Counted from the stretch's first letter, positions 1-7,641 are shown. The stretch: DNA of 15,025 nt from Chloroflexota bacterium (GCA_016200785.1 JACQED010000287.1:1-15025), one strand, 5' to 3'. Translations and numbers: made by a program. The notes: generated by a model not told the origin, from the sequence alone.

Positions 1-681
1 CATCCGCATGTGCTGGCTTTCTATCAAACCAAGAAGTTCGGCGACGATCGTTGGTCTATTCGTTGGTATGCTGAAGTGCGAAGCGTCGAACGGCTGACGC
101 GGCGTCAACTCTTGCCTAAAGAGCCAGATCACCCTCGCGCAAACGCCGAATACTACTGCCTGCGGCTCGGCTCCCTTCAGCGTCGGGAGCAACCGATCCC
201 CAGCCGGGCGTTGCGCCGGGTGACCTTTATCCCGACGATTTGGCGCAAATTCCAGCAGGCCGAGGAGATTAACGATCTTTGGAACGAAAGCCCGTTGGAA
301 GACACACTCTGGTCAGCGTTCAAGTATGACGGCATTGTAGCCGAACGTCAGTTTGTGATCAGTGAGGCCAAGACAACTTATATTTTGGACTTTGCCGTAG
401 CGTGTGATCGTGGGCAGTTGGACGTGGAGTGCGATGGGGATACTTGGCATCTCCAGCCAGACGCCGTGCGCTACGATAAGCGGCGGAGCAATTGGTTGGA
501 GAGCCGGGGTTGGAAAGTGCTACGGTTTGACAGCCGCGAGATTGAAGACGAGATGCCGAAGTGTCGTGCTCAGGTGAAGGCTACCATCACTAACATGGGT
601 GGGCTTCCTCGTTCGGGGAGTATTCCGCGCGTCTTCCGCGCTGGCACCGATAATTATCCTGAGCAACTGGAACTCTGGTAG
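1..681 (+). CDS. DUF559 endonuclease-like protein (5' partial)
   Basis: The reading frame is open to the first base of the window, so the gene probably starts upstream. A GTG at 10 is the first possible in-window start but no ribosome binding site can be judged. Numbering from that GTG, the C-terminal half (about residues 92-195) looks like a DUF559/Vsr-like restriction-endonuclease fold: SPLEDTLW at 94-101, ILDFAV with Asp127, the ECDGDTWH stretch with Glu140 and Asp142, then RGWKVLRFDSREIE. These acidic residues fit a PD-(D/E)XK-type metal site, but I infer that from pattern only. The N-terminal part (FYQTKKFGDDRWSIRWYAEV) is not a domain I can name. DUF559 proteins are often stand-alone, and this one need not be part of a restriction system. 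No methylase lies next to it. It is followed by a 578-nt spacer, so it is unlikely to be cotranscribed with the metabolic genes. Confidence 0.75.
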   Translation, partial: HPHVLAFYQTKKFGDDRWSIRWYAEVRSVERLTRRQLLPKEPDHPRANAEYYCLRLGSLQRREQPIPSRALRRVTFIPTIWRKFQQAEEINDLWNESPLEDTLWSAFKYDGIVAERQFVISEAKTTYILDFAVACDRGQLDVECDGDTWHLQPDAVRYDKRRSNWLESRGWKVLRFDSREIEDEMPKCRAQVKATITNMGGLPRSGSIPRVFRAGTDNYPEQLELW

Positions 682-776
682 AGTGAGATACGCACGTTCT
701 AGAATGCCGATGGATTACACGATGAATATGTGCGCGCTGGTTCCATGGGCGCCGTTCCTGCCGGAACAAGGAGGGC

Positions 777-1187
777 TTGTCTTTCCGAGATGATGCGCAT
801 GGCGTTCACCTTTCCCCCGTAACTTGGCGCGTGAGACACAAATCGCCCTCGACGCCGGCCGGCCTCGACCCGTTATGTCAGCCGGCCAATTGGTTGCGGA
901 TTGGACTCGCCATCGTGCTGGTCTTGTGCGTCGGAGGCTTCCTATTCGTGTCGGCGTCGCAAGTGTGGCTCGCGCGGTCGCACGTTAGCACGAACAACCT
1001 TGTGACGGTGTGCGGAGAAATTAGCGGGGGCTCGCGCCTCCAGTTTTCGGTATGGTGGGTGCTGCACTATCTGCGTATCGAACTCAGCCTGCCGCACGGC
1101 CATCTCTTTGCGTCGAGAACGGCGTGCGGCTTTGCTCCGTGGCCGCAGGCGTTGCCGCTCAGCGTGTATCTAGCGTTTCCACTGTAG
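777..1187 (+). CDS. hypothetical small membrane protein (doubtful)
   Basis: I do not recognise this frame. In its favour, it is open for 136 codons, its third codon positions are mostly G or C like the neighbouring genes, and it encodes one clear hydrophobic segment (WLRIGLAIVLVLCVGGFLFV) followed by a mixed, Trp- and Leu-rich tail. Against it, the start is poor. The TTG at 777 lies only 2 nt after a strong AAGGAGGG (768-775), and the next in-frame start, GTG at 831, has no ribosome binding site. It might be a small single-pass membrane protein of about 118-136 residues, a decayed gene remnant, or a chance open frame in high-GC DNA. The rest of the spacer around it (682-776 and 1188-1201) shows nothing further that I can support. 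Confidence 0.3.
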   Translation: MSFRDDAHGVHLSPVTWRVRHKSPSTPAGLDPLCQPANWLRIGLAIVLVLCVGGFLFVSASQVWLARSHVSTNNLVTVCGEISGGSRLQFSVWWVLHYLRIELSLPHGHLFASRTACGFAPWPQALPLSVYLAFPL

Positions 1188-1201
1188 GCTGTTTCAGGAA
1201 T

Positions 1202-1229
1202 TTGACTTTGACGCCAGTTAGAATAGAAT
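1202..1229 (+). promoter_or_regulatory. candidate sigma70-type promoter for the aldehyde oxidoreductase operon
   Basis: TTGACT (1202-1207) and TAGAAT (1224-1229) each match 5 of 6 bases of the -35 and -10 consensus and are separated by 16 bp. Transcription would begin near 1236, giving a leader of roughly 24 nt before the ATG at 1260. It is the best promoter match I found in front of the long co-directional run, and it sits where one is expected. Prediction by eye only. Confidence 0.5.
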
Positions 1230-1259
1230 ACAGCCACCTTCGCCCAGGGAGCGAGCAGA

Positions 1260-3140
1260 ATGCCCAACGTCTACGCCGGAAGAATACTGCATATTGATTT
1301 GACCCACCGCCGGACGTCCGTGCGGCCCGTGTCGGACCCCGAAGTCCGGGCGTTTCTCATGGGATCGGGGCTGGCCGCCAAAATCTACTACGAGGAATAT
1401 TCCGATCTCATCGATCCTCGAATCGACCCTCTTGATCCTCGCAACCCTCTCATCATTCTGAATGGACTCCTTTCGGGGACCTTCGCGCCGACGGGATGTC
1501 GCTCGTCGTGGTGCGGCCGTTCGCCGCTGACCGGCATCTGGAACGAGGCGAACCTCGGTGGCCACTGGGGCGCGGAACTGCGCTTCGCCGGTTGGGACGG
1601 GATCATTCTCATCGGGAAATGCGATCGGCCGACTTACCTGTGGCTCGACGGCGATCAGCTGGAATTCCGTGACGCCTCGCACGTATGGGGCAAAGACCAA
1701 TTTGAGACCCATGACATTCTGCTCGCCGAGACGGACGACAAAGCCCGCTGCGCCTCCATCGGGCAGGCTGGCGAGAACCTCGTGAAGATCGCCGGGGTAG
1801 CGACCGGTGGGCAGCCGCACACCCGCATGGCCGCGCGGGGCGGTATGGGCGCGCTGATGGGATCGAAGAACGTGAAAGCCATCGTCGCGCGCGGCAAGGA
1901 GAAGCCTAAGTACGCCGACGCCAAAGGTTTTCACGCCACTGTCAAAGAATCGAATCACTACATCATGGATCACGGCGCGGCGGAAGCATTGCATCTGGTG
2001 GGCACCGCAGGCGGGCATCCCACGACCGACAAATTCGGCGACAATGCGATCATGAATTGGCGCGGCGGCAACTGGACCGAGGGCACGATCAAGACCTCGG
2101 GCAAGGCCATCGCCGAGACGATCTTCGCCAAACACACTTTCTGCCACGCCTGTCCTATTGGTTGTGGCAAAGCAGTTGAAGTCAAAGACGGCAAGTACGC
2201 CGGTGTGGCGGGCGAAGGGCCGGAGTATGAAACACTGTGCGGCTTCGGCTCGAACCTGCAGTGCGACGACCTCAACGCCGTCACCGCGATGAACGATTTG
2301 TGCAACCGCTACACGCTCGACACGATCTCGACCTCGGGCGTCCTCGCGTTCGCCTTCGAGTGTTACGAGAAAGGCCTCATCACCAAAGCCGACACTGGCG
2401 GCGTCGAACTCAAGTGGGGCGACGCGGACGCGATCACTTCAATGATTCATAAGATCGCCAAGAGAGAGGCAATCGGAGATTTGCTGGCGGAGGGCGTGCG
2501 CGCGGCGGCGGCGAAAATCGGGCGCGGCTCGGAGAAGTTCGCTATCCACGTCAAAGGGCTGGAACTTCCGTATCACGATCCGCGCGGCTTCGTCAGCATG
2601 GCGGCCAACTACGTCACGGCCAATCGCGGCGCGTGCCACCTCGAAGCCATCTCGTATTGGCGCGGCGTGGGCCTCGAGTGGCCGGGCTGGCAAGAGGGCG
2701 AGAGGGACGAGTGGATCGAGAAGAAGCGGTTCGACTCGGCAATTGGCGCGGCGCAGGCGATAGACTTTCAGAATTTCATGAGCGTGTATAACCCCGGCGG
2801 ATTGTGCAAGTTCATCGCCAAAGGTTCTTTCACGCCTCAGCAGACGGCCGAGTTGTTCAACAAGGCGATGGGCTGGAACTTGACCGGACAGGATGTGCTC
2901 GAAACCGGCGCGCGCATTTTCAACTACAAGCGATTGGTCAACGTCAAACTGGGAATTCGGCGTAAGGACGACGTTCTGCCGTACCGGCTGGCGCACGAGG
3001 CCCGGCCGACTGGCACGGCGGCGGGCATCTTGCCCGACATGAAGTTGATGCTCCCGCGCTACTACGAACTGCGCGGTTGGGATGGAAACGGCGTGCCGAC
3101 CGAGAAAGCGCTGATGCCGGACGAGGCCGTTCCGGCTTAA
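1260..3140 (+). CDS. aldehyde:ferredoxin oxidoreductase family protein (tungsten/molybdenum-bispterin)
   Basis: Enzymes of this family oxidise aldehydes to carboxylic acids in the cytoplasm and reduce ferredoxin, using a tungsten- or molybdenum-bispterin cofactor and one [4Fe-4S] cluster. At 626 residues the length is normal and the protein looks intact. The N-terminal AOR domain spans about residues 3-205 (GRILHIDLTHR, GTFAPTGCRSSWCGRSPLTG, ARGGMGALMGSKNVKAI). The cluster ligands are visible as CHACPIGC (Cys295, Cys298, Cys302) plus a distant Cys516 in NPGGLCKF. GPEYET (320-325), DTIS (354-357) and KGLELPYHDPRG are the usual active-site and pterin-binding stretches. AGGGAG at 1246-1251 stands 8 nt before the ATG. 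It heads a run that continues into a Uma2 gene after 12 nt and then the transporter. No ferredoxin gene is in the window. The aldehyde substrate cannot be read from the sequence; an aldehyde from heterocycle breakdown is an inference from the neighbours. Confidence 0.93.
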   Translation: MPNVYAGRILHIDLTHRRTSVRPVSDPEVRAFLMGSGLAAKIYYEEYSDLIDPRIDPLDPRNPLIILNGLLSGTFAPTGCRSSWCGRSPLTGIWNEANLGGHWGAELRFAGWDGIILIGKCDRPTYLWLDGDQLEFRDASHVWGKDQFETHDILLAETDDKARCASIGQAGENLVKIAGVATGGQPHTRMAARGGMGALMGSKNVKAIVARGKEKPKYADAKGFHATVKESNHYIMDHGAAEALHLVGTAGGHPTTDKFGDNAIMNWRGGNWTEGTIKTSGKAIAETIFAKHTFCHACPIGCGKAVEVKDGKYAGVAGEGPEYETLCGFGSNLQCDDLNAVTAMNDLCNRYTLDTISTSGVLAFAFECYEKGLITKADTGGVELKWGDADAITSMIHKIAKREAIGDLLAEGVRAAAAKIGRGSEKFAIHVKGLELPYHDPRGFVSMAANYVTANRGACHLEAISYWRGVGLEWPGWQEGERDEWIEKKRFDSAIGAAQAIDFQNFMSVYNPGGLCKFIAKGSFTPQQTAELFNKAMGWNLTGQDVLETGARIFNYKRLVNVKLGIRRKDDVLPYRLAHEARPTGTAAGILPDMKLMLPRYYELRGWDGNGVPTEKALMPDEAVPA

Positions 3141-3152
3141 GAGGGATTGGGC

Positions 3153-3764
3153 ATGACGACTGCAACGGCGCCCCTTACAACATACCCGTCACTACCCGCC
3201 GACCAAACCTGGCCGGCACAGGGGCACTGGACGTACGAGGACTTTCTCCGCCTGCCCGACGACGGCGTGCGCTACGAGATCATTGATGGAGTGCTGACCA
3301 TGACCAATGCGCCAGATCCCGAGCATCAGTTCACCGTCGTCCAGGCCACCTATGCATTCGAGACCGTGGTGCGCGCCCGGCAACTTGGCGTCGTCTACAC
3401 AGCTCCCATCGAAGTGCATCTGCCCGGCATTGCCAAGCCGGTGCAACCGGACGTGTTGTTTGTGGCCCAGGCGCGTCGAGACATTGTCAAAGAGAAATTC
3501 ATCGAAGGCGCGCCGGATTTGATCGTCGAAGTGACTTCTGCTTCAACTGCTCGTCTGGATCGGAAGGTGAAACTCGACGCCTATGAGCGAGCGGGTGTGC
3601 GCGAATACTGGATAGTCAATCCCCGGACACGCTTTATTGAGGTGTACGTTTTGGCCCGCGGCGAGTACGCTCTGCTTGGCGAGTACGGCCCCGGCCAACG
3701 AGTGGTCTCGCAGGCCTTGCCTGACCTTGACCTGCTGACGGACAACCTTTTTGCGGCGTCATAG
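3153..3764 (+). CDS. Uma2 family endonuclease-like protein (DUF820)
   Basis: This 203-residue protein shows the usual Uma2/DUF820 pattern: an N-terminal TYEDFLRLPDDGVRYEIIDG, then VQPDVLFV, then GAPDLIVEVTSAST with a following lysine-rich helix (RKVKLDAYERAGVREYWIV). The Asp, Glu and Lys spacing is that of a PD-(D/E)XK nuclease fold. Members are abundant in Cyanobacteria and Chloroflexota, commonly in many copies per genome, and their cellular role is mostly unknown. I chose the ATG at 3153 over an in-frame TTG at 3147 because GAGGG (3141-3145) lies 7 nt before it. The gene follows the oxidoreductase by 12 nt and precedes the permease by 7 nt, so it seems embedded in the operon although nothing about the family suggests a role in transport or aldehyde metabolism. 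It may be an inserted passenger. Confidence 0.88.
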   Translation: MTTATAPLTTYPSLPADQTWPAQGHWTYEDFLRLPDDGVRYEIIDGVLTMTNAPDPEHQFTVVQATYAFETVVRARQLGVVYTAPIEVHLPGIAKPVQPDVLFVAQARRDIVKEKFIEGAPDLIVEVTSASTARLDRKVKLDAYERAGVREYWIVNPRTRFIEVYVLARGEYALLGEYGPGQRVVSQALPDLDLLTDNLFAAS

Positions 3765-3771
3765 GGCGAGA

Positions 3772-4692
3772 ATGGTTGAGACCCCGACACTCCCGATCCA
3801 CGAAGTTGCTTCCGAAATCCCTCCTGCGCCGCGCGGGACGCCGGCCTGGCTTAGGCAGATAATCGCCTTCGCCATCATCGCCGTCGCGCTCGTTGCGTTC
3901 TGGGAGGGATACAAGGCGCTCGGCGCAGCAACTGGAGGGATGATACCCCTCACCGCCGCGCGCCTGCCCGTGCGCCCTGACGACAAATCTATGCCGCACG
4001 TGTTTGACATCCTCGCGGCGCTCTTCAAGCCGGTCCAGCGAGGCAGTGAGAATACCCTGCTCTCGTTTCTGCTCAGGTCCGCGCTGTTCACCTGGCGCGA
4101 AGCGTTGGTTGGTTTTGCCATTGGCAGTCTGGTCGGTTTCGCCCTCGGCGTGGTGTTCGTTCACTCCGGCCTGCTTGAGCGCGGACTGATGCCCTTCGTC
4201 GTCGCGTCGCAAACCGTGCCTCTTCTGGCCGTCGCGCCGATGGTCGTCATCTGGGGGAGTCGACTGCAATGGCCGGCATGGCTGGCGGTCACAATCATCT
4301 CGGCCTACCTCACGTTTTTCCCCGTCACGATCAATACCCTGCGCGGCCTGCGCTCGCCCGATCCAACCGCGCTCGAACTGATGCGCTCGTACGCTGCGTC
4401 GGATTGGCAAGTGCTGTGGAAACTGCGAGTCCCGGCGGCCCTGCCGTACATCTTCACCGCGCTCAAGATTTCGGCCACGGCCAGCGTCATAGGGGCCATC
4501 ATCGGCGAACTGCCGTCGGGCATCGCCGACGGCCTGGGACGCTCACTTCTGACGTTCAGTTACTACTACGTCAGCGGCCCGGAGAAATTGTACGCCGCCA
4601 TTTTCGGCGCGGCGCTGCTCGGCATTGTCTTTGTCGTGATCATCGCGCAGGTCGAGCGGATGGTGGTGCCGGCCGGGCGGCGGATAGAATAG
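3772..4692 (+). CDS. ABC transporter permease 1 (SsuC/ThiX/RibX-like)
   Basis: Inner-membrane permease of an importer of the nitrate/taurine/thiamine-precursor class. Counting from the ATG at 3772 (306 residues), hydrophobic segments lie near 28-47, 111-130, 142-161, 168-189, 233-248 and 273-293, about six in total. The cytoplasmic EAA loop that docks with the ATPase is seen as ELMRSYAASDWQVLWKLRVP (202-221), followed by AALP. An in-frame TTG at 3751 overlaps the previous gene and has no better ribosome site. The ATG has AGGG at 3763-3766, 5 nt away. The loop between the first two segments (about 48-110) is long and contains a Pro-rich LPVRPDD stretch; such permeases usually have a conserved proline motif here. 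The ATPase gene begins 16 nt downstream, and a second, different permease follows that. The pair probably forms a heterodimeric channel. Confidence 0.9.
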   Translation: MVETPTLPIHEVASEIPPAPRGTPAWLRQIIAFAIIAVALVAFWEGYKALGAATGGMIPLTAARLPVRPDDKSMPHVFDILAALFKPVQRGSENTLLSFLLRSALFTWREALVGFAIGSLVGFALGVVFVHSGLLERGLMPFVVASQTVPLLAVAPMVVIWGSRLQWPAWLAVTIISAYLTFFPVTINTLRGLRSPDPTALELMRSYAASDWQVLWKLRVPAALPYIFTALKISATASVIGAIIGELPSGIADGLGRSLLTFSYYYVSGPEKLYAAIFGAALLGIVFVVIIAQVERMVVPAGRRIE

Positions 4693-4708
4693 AAAGAGGA
4701 GATCTCAA

Positions 4709-5506
4709 TTGAGCCATAGCTCTCCCGTCGTTTCCGTGAGCGGCGTCACCAAGGTCTTCGGCGAAGGTGATAGCGATCGAGTCCGGGCGCTCGAAAATAT
4801 CAATCTTGACGTCCATCCCGGCGAATTCATTTCGCTGATCGGGCCTTCGGGTTGCGGCAAAAGCACCTTGCTGAGATTGATCGGCGATCTGATCAAGCCT
4901 AGCGGCGGGACGGTGCAGGTGAACGGGAAGAGCGCCCACCAGGCCCGCCTCGACCGCGACTACGGCATGGTTTTCCAGCAGGCGACGCTGTACGACTGGC
5001 GAACCGTCCGCAAAAACGTGCAGTTGCCGCTGGAGGTAATGAGCTATGCGCGCGAGAAACGCGAGGCGCGCGCGCAGGAGATGCTGAAGCTTGTCCAACT
5101 CGAAGAGTTCAGCCGGCATTATCCGTGGCAGTTATCCGGCGGCATGCAGCAGCGCGTCGCCATCGCCCGCGCGCTGGCCTTTGAGCCTTCCCTCCTGCTC
5201 ATGGACGAGCCGTTCGGCGCGCTGGACGAGATGACGCGCGAGCGTATGCAAATGGAACTCCTGCGCATCTGGAGTCAGACGCAGACGACCGTGATCTTCG
5301 TCACTCACAGTATCCCGGAGGCGGTCTTTTTGTCGAGCCGCGCCGTTGTCATGTCGCCTCGGCCGGGCCGTCTCGCCGGGATCGTCGAGATCGATTTGCC
5401 TCGCCCGCGCGCGTTCGAGACGCGCGAGAGTGCGCCCTTCTTCGAGAAGATCGTCGAGGTGCGCGAGTGCCTGCGACGTGACGAAGTGCGGGTGGCCTCG
5501 GCATGA
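4709..5506 (+). CDS. ABC transporter ATP-binding protein (SsuB/ThiZ/TauB-like)
   Basis: Cytoplasmic ATPase that energises the importer. All nucleotide-binding elements are present in a 265-residue protein: Walker A GPSGCGKST (45-53), Q-loop Gln90, signature LSGGMQQR (142-149), Walker B LLLMDEP (162-168), D-loop ALDE (171-174) and switch His200. The start is a TTG at 4709, supported by GAGGAG at 4696-4701 with 7 nt spacing; no ATG upstream is in frame. The C-terminal tail (about 225-265) is short, without the regulatory domain of larger ABC ATPases. The family is the nitrate/sulfonate/taurine class, which also includes hydroxymethylpyrimidine and riboflavin transport ATPases, so the ATPase itself does not reveal the substrate. 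Its stop overlaps the start of the next permease by 4 nt (ATGA), a sign of translational coupling. Confidence 0.95.
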   Translation: MSHSSPVVSVSGVTKVFGEGDSDRVRALENINLDVHPGEFISLIGPSGCGKSTLLRLIGDLIKPSGGTVQVNGKSAHQARLDRDYGMVFQQATLYDWRTVRKNVQLPLEVMSYAREKREARAQEMLKLVQLEEFSRHYPWQLSGGMQQRVAIARALAFEPSLLLMDEPFGALDEMTRERMQMELLRIWSQTQTTVIFVTHSIPEAVFLSSRAVVMSPRPGRLAGIVEIDLPRPRAFETRESAPFFEKIVEVRECLRRDEVRVASA

Positions 5507-6363
5507 GTCAGCCTGCCGATCTTATTCCGGCTCTCGAGGAAGAACTCGAGGCAGAGCTCCTGCCCGAGGCGGGCCAGGCATTACGCACGGGCCAGCGCCT
5601 GCGCCGTTACCTCCCGGCGATCCTGCTCTTCCTCCTTGCGCTGGGCGCGTGGGAGATGGCGGTCAACGTTTTCCACATCGAGGGCTTCTTGCTTCCCAAA
5701 CCGACCGTCATCGCCTCGACTTTCGTCCGCGAGTTGCCGGTGATCCTTCCTGCTGGCCTCTTCACGATGCGTGAGGCGCTGGGCGGCTTCGTGCTGGGAT
5801 GCGTGCTCGGTATTCTGATCGCGCTGGCGACATCTCGCTGGAGCATCATCAGCGACGGGGCGATGCCGTTTGCCATCGCCGTCAATTCGACCCCTATCGT
5901 CGCCCTCGCGCCCATCATGAACAACTGGTTCGGCATCACCAATCCGTTGGCGAAGATGAGCATCGTGGCGGTGATCGTCTTCTTCCCGGTGCTGATCAAC
6001 ACGGTTCGCGGGCTGACGCAGGTGAACGACGGGGCGCTGGAGTTAATGCGCTCGTACGCGGCCGGTGAGGGGGCGGTGCTGTTCGACCTGCGCATCCCGA
6101 ATGCGCTGCCCTTTTTGTTCAGCGCGTTCAAGGTGTCCAGCACCTTGAGCGTCATCGCCGCGATCGTCAGCGAGTACTTCGGCGGGTCGCGCGATGCGCT
6201 GGGCGTCTACATTTCACAGCAGGCGGCGTTGTTTCACTTTGCCGAGGCGTGGGCGGCCATCATCGTCGCCTGCCTCATGGGCGTCGCCTTTTATCTGGCG
6301 CTGCTGGTGTTCGAGCGCCTGGTGATGCCCTGGCACGTGTCGCTCCGCGCCGCGGAGGAATGA
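5503..6363 (+). CDS. ABC transporter permease 2 (SsuC/ThiX/RibX-like)
   Basis: Second permease of the same importer, 286 residues. It begins with a charged, Glu-rich segment (LEEELEAELLPEA, 11-23), then has about six membrane segments near 36-55, 90-110, 119-137, 152-170, 210-225 and 249-270. LLPKPTVI (63-70) is the conserved proline motif after the first segment. The EAA coupling loop is ELMRSYAAGEGAVLFDLRIP (180-199), followed by NALP, closely resembling that of the first permease (ELMRSYAA in both), which suggests the two arose by duplication. The ATG at 5503 overlaps the ATPase stop by 4 nt. The substrate-binding protein follows after a 102-nt spacer. Paired non-identical permeases flanking one ATPase point to a permease heterodimer with an ATPase homodimer, an inference from gene order. 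Confidence 0.92.
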   Translation: MSQPADLIPALEEELEAELLPEAGQALRTGQRLRRYLPAILLFLLALGAWEMAVNVFHIEGFLLPKPTVIASTFVRELPVILPAGLFTMREALGGFVLGCVLGILIALATSRWSIISDGAMPFAIAVNSTPIVALAPIMNNWFGITNPLAKMSIVAVIVFFPVLINTVRGLTQVNDGALELMRSYAAGEGAVLFDLRIPNALPFLFSAFKVSSTLSVIAAIVSEYFGGSRDALGVYISQQAALFHFAEAWAAIIVACLMGVAFYLALLVFERLVMPWHVSLRAAEE

Positions 6364-6465
6364 TTGCACGTAGGTACGAAAAAGGAGGTGAGGCCTAGCG
6401 CTCCATGTTCCGCAGCAGATCGACTCATTACCATTTCAACTTGAAGATTACACTGGAGGAGAAAA
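6364..6465 (+). promoter_or_regulatory. leader region of the substrate-binding protein gene with an unexplained strong Shine-Dalgarno
   Basis: This 102-nt spacer holds AAAGGAGGTGA at 6381-6391, an almost perfect complement of the 16S rRNA 3' end, yet no well-spaced start codon follows. The nearest ATG (6405) lies 14 nt further and opens a 25-codon frame that ends at 6482 and overlaps the start of the binding-protein gene by 17 nt. The real start at 6466 has its own GGAGGAG (6455-6461). GGAG at 6384-6387 could pair with CTCC at 6401-6404, hiding the strong site, but the stem is only 4 bp. I see no TPP or FMN riboswitch signature and no convincing promoter. Confidence 0.3.
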
Positions 6466-7620
6466 ATGAAGTCCAAAGTTAAGTGGGGAATACGACTGGC
6501 GGCATTGCTGGTCGTTGTCACCGTCGTGCTGACGGCCTGCGGCGGGGCCGCCACCACCGCCGCCCCTGCGGCGACTCAAGCGCCCGCCGCCACTGAAGCG
6601 CCGAAAGAGATGACCAAGATCAAGCTTCAGTTGCAGTGGGTCGTGCAATCCCAGTTCGCCGGCTATTTCGCCGCCGTCGATCAAGGTTTCTATAAGGATG
6701 AGGGGCTTGACGTCACGATCCTGCAGGGCGCGGTGGACATCGTGCCTCAGCAGGTGCTGGCGTCCGGCCAGGCCGACTTCGCTCTTTCGTGGGTGCCCAA
6801 AGCGCTCGTCTCCCGCGAGCAGGGGGCGAAGATCGTTGACATCGCTCAGGTCTTCCAGCGCAGTGGCACGCTCGAAGTGTCGTGGAAAGATTCGAACATC
6901 GGCAAGCCCGAAGACTGGAAAGGCAAGAAAGTCGGCACGTGGGGCTTCGGCAACGAGTTCGAACTGACCGCCGCGATGGTCAAGGCGGGCCTCGATCCGC
7001 AGAAGGACGTGACGATCGTTCAACAGCCCTTCGACATGTCGCTCCTGCTCAACCGCGAGATCGACGCGGCTGAGGCGATGACCTACAACGAGTACGCCCA
7101 GGTGCTCGAGCAGAAGAACCCGAAAACCGGCGAGCTCTACAAGCCGGAGGACCTGACCGTGATCAACTTCAACGACGTGGGCACCGCGATGCTGCAGGAC
7201 GCGGTGTGGGCGCGCGAGGATTGGCTGAGCGATGCCAAGAACCAGGACATCGCCAAGCGCTTCCTGCGCGCATCGTACCGCGGCTGGATTTACTGCCGCG
7301 ATCAGTTTGACGGGTGCGTCAACGTCGTCCTCAAGAACGGGCCGACGCTGGGCAAGGGCCACATGACGTGGCAGTTGAACGAGATCAACAAACTGATCTG
7401 GCCGTCACCGGCCGGCATCGGCGTGATGGACAAGAAACTTTGGGATCAGACCGTTCAGGTTGCCACCTCCCAGAAAGTCATCACAACCGCGCCGGATGCG
7501 GGTGCGTATCGCACCGATCTGGCCGAGGCTGCGGTGAAAGACCTCGAGGGGCAGGGCGCAGACGTCAAGGGCGCCGGTTACACTCCGAAGCAGGTTCAGA
7601 TTACTGCGGGCGGCGAATAG
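6466..7620 (+). CDS. ABC transporter substrate-binding lipoprotein, NMT1/THI5 (RibY/ThiY-like) family
   Basis: Extracellular solute receptor of the importer encoded just upstream. The 384-residue precursor starts with a lysine-containing n-region, a hydrophobic core and a lipobox LTAC (22-25), so Cys25 should be lipidated. An Ala/Thr/Pro linker (about 28-47), of the kind common in Chloroflexota lipoproteins, tethers the domain. The NMT1/THI5 fold starts at KIKLQLQWV, followed by FAGYFAAVDQGFYKDEGLDV and VDIVPQQVLASGQADFALSW. Known relatives bind pyrimidine precursors of thiamine (ThiY, THI5) or riboflavin (RibY), so a small heterocycle is a reasonable ligand class, but no residue here fixes it. 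GGAGGAG at 6455-6461 precedes the ATG by 4 nt. The spacing from the permeases (102 nt) may allow higher expression of the receptor. The gene ends 100 nt before the nitrilase gene, with a palindrome in between. Confidence 0.93.
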   Translation: MKSKVKWGIRLAALLVVVTVVLTACGGAATTAAPAATQAPAATEAPKEMTKIKLQLQWVVQSQFAGYFAAVDQGFYKDEGLDVTILQGAVDIVPQQVLASGQADFALSWVPKALVSREQGAKIVDIAQVFQRSGTLEVSWKDSNIGKPEDWKGKKVGTWGFGNEFELTAAMVKAGLDPQKDVTIVQQPFDMSLLLNREIDAAEAMTYNEYAQVLEQKNPKTGELYKPEDLTVINFNDVGTAMLQDAVWAREDWLSDAKNQDIAKRFLRASYRGWIYCRDQFDGCVNVVLKNGPTLGKGHMTWQLNEINKLIWPSPAGIGVMDKKLWDQTVQVATSQKVITTAPDAGAYRTDLAEAAVKDLEGQGADVKGAGYTPKQVQITAGGE

Positions 7621-7641
7621 TCCGCCCAGATACTGGCACCG

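Noticed and set aside
599..793. Short + strand frame overlapping the end of the DUF559 gene
   Set aside because: Overlaps a supported coding end by about 80 nt and encodes nothing recognisable.
1218..2147. Minus-strand open frame of 309 codons opposite the aldehyde oxidoreductase
   Set aside because: The + strand frame has the full cofactor and cluster motifs; the antisense product shows none.
1..3764. Defence island made of the DUF559 and Uma2 nuclease-like genes
   Set aside because: They are separated by a spacer and a metabolic enzyme gene; no methylase, helicase, Cas or toxin-antitoxin gene is present, and both families are common as scattered single genes.
6364..6465. TPP or FMN riboswitch in front of the ThiY/RibY-like gene
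   Set aside because: No CTGAGA-type TPP element and no FMN-element core is visible here or before the oxidoreductase at 1188-1259, so a thiamine or riboflavin uptake role is not supported by regulation.
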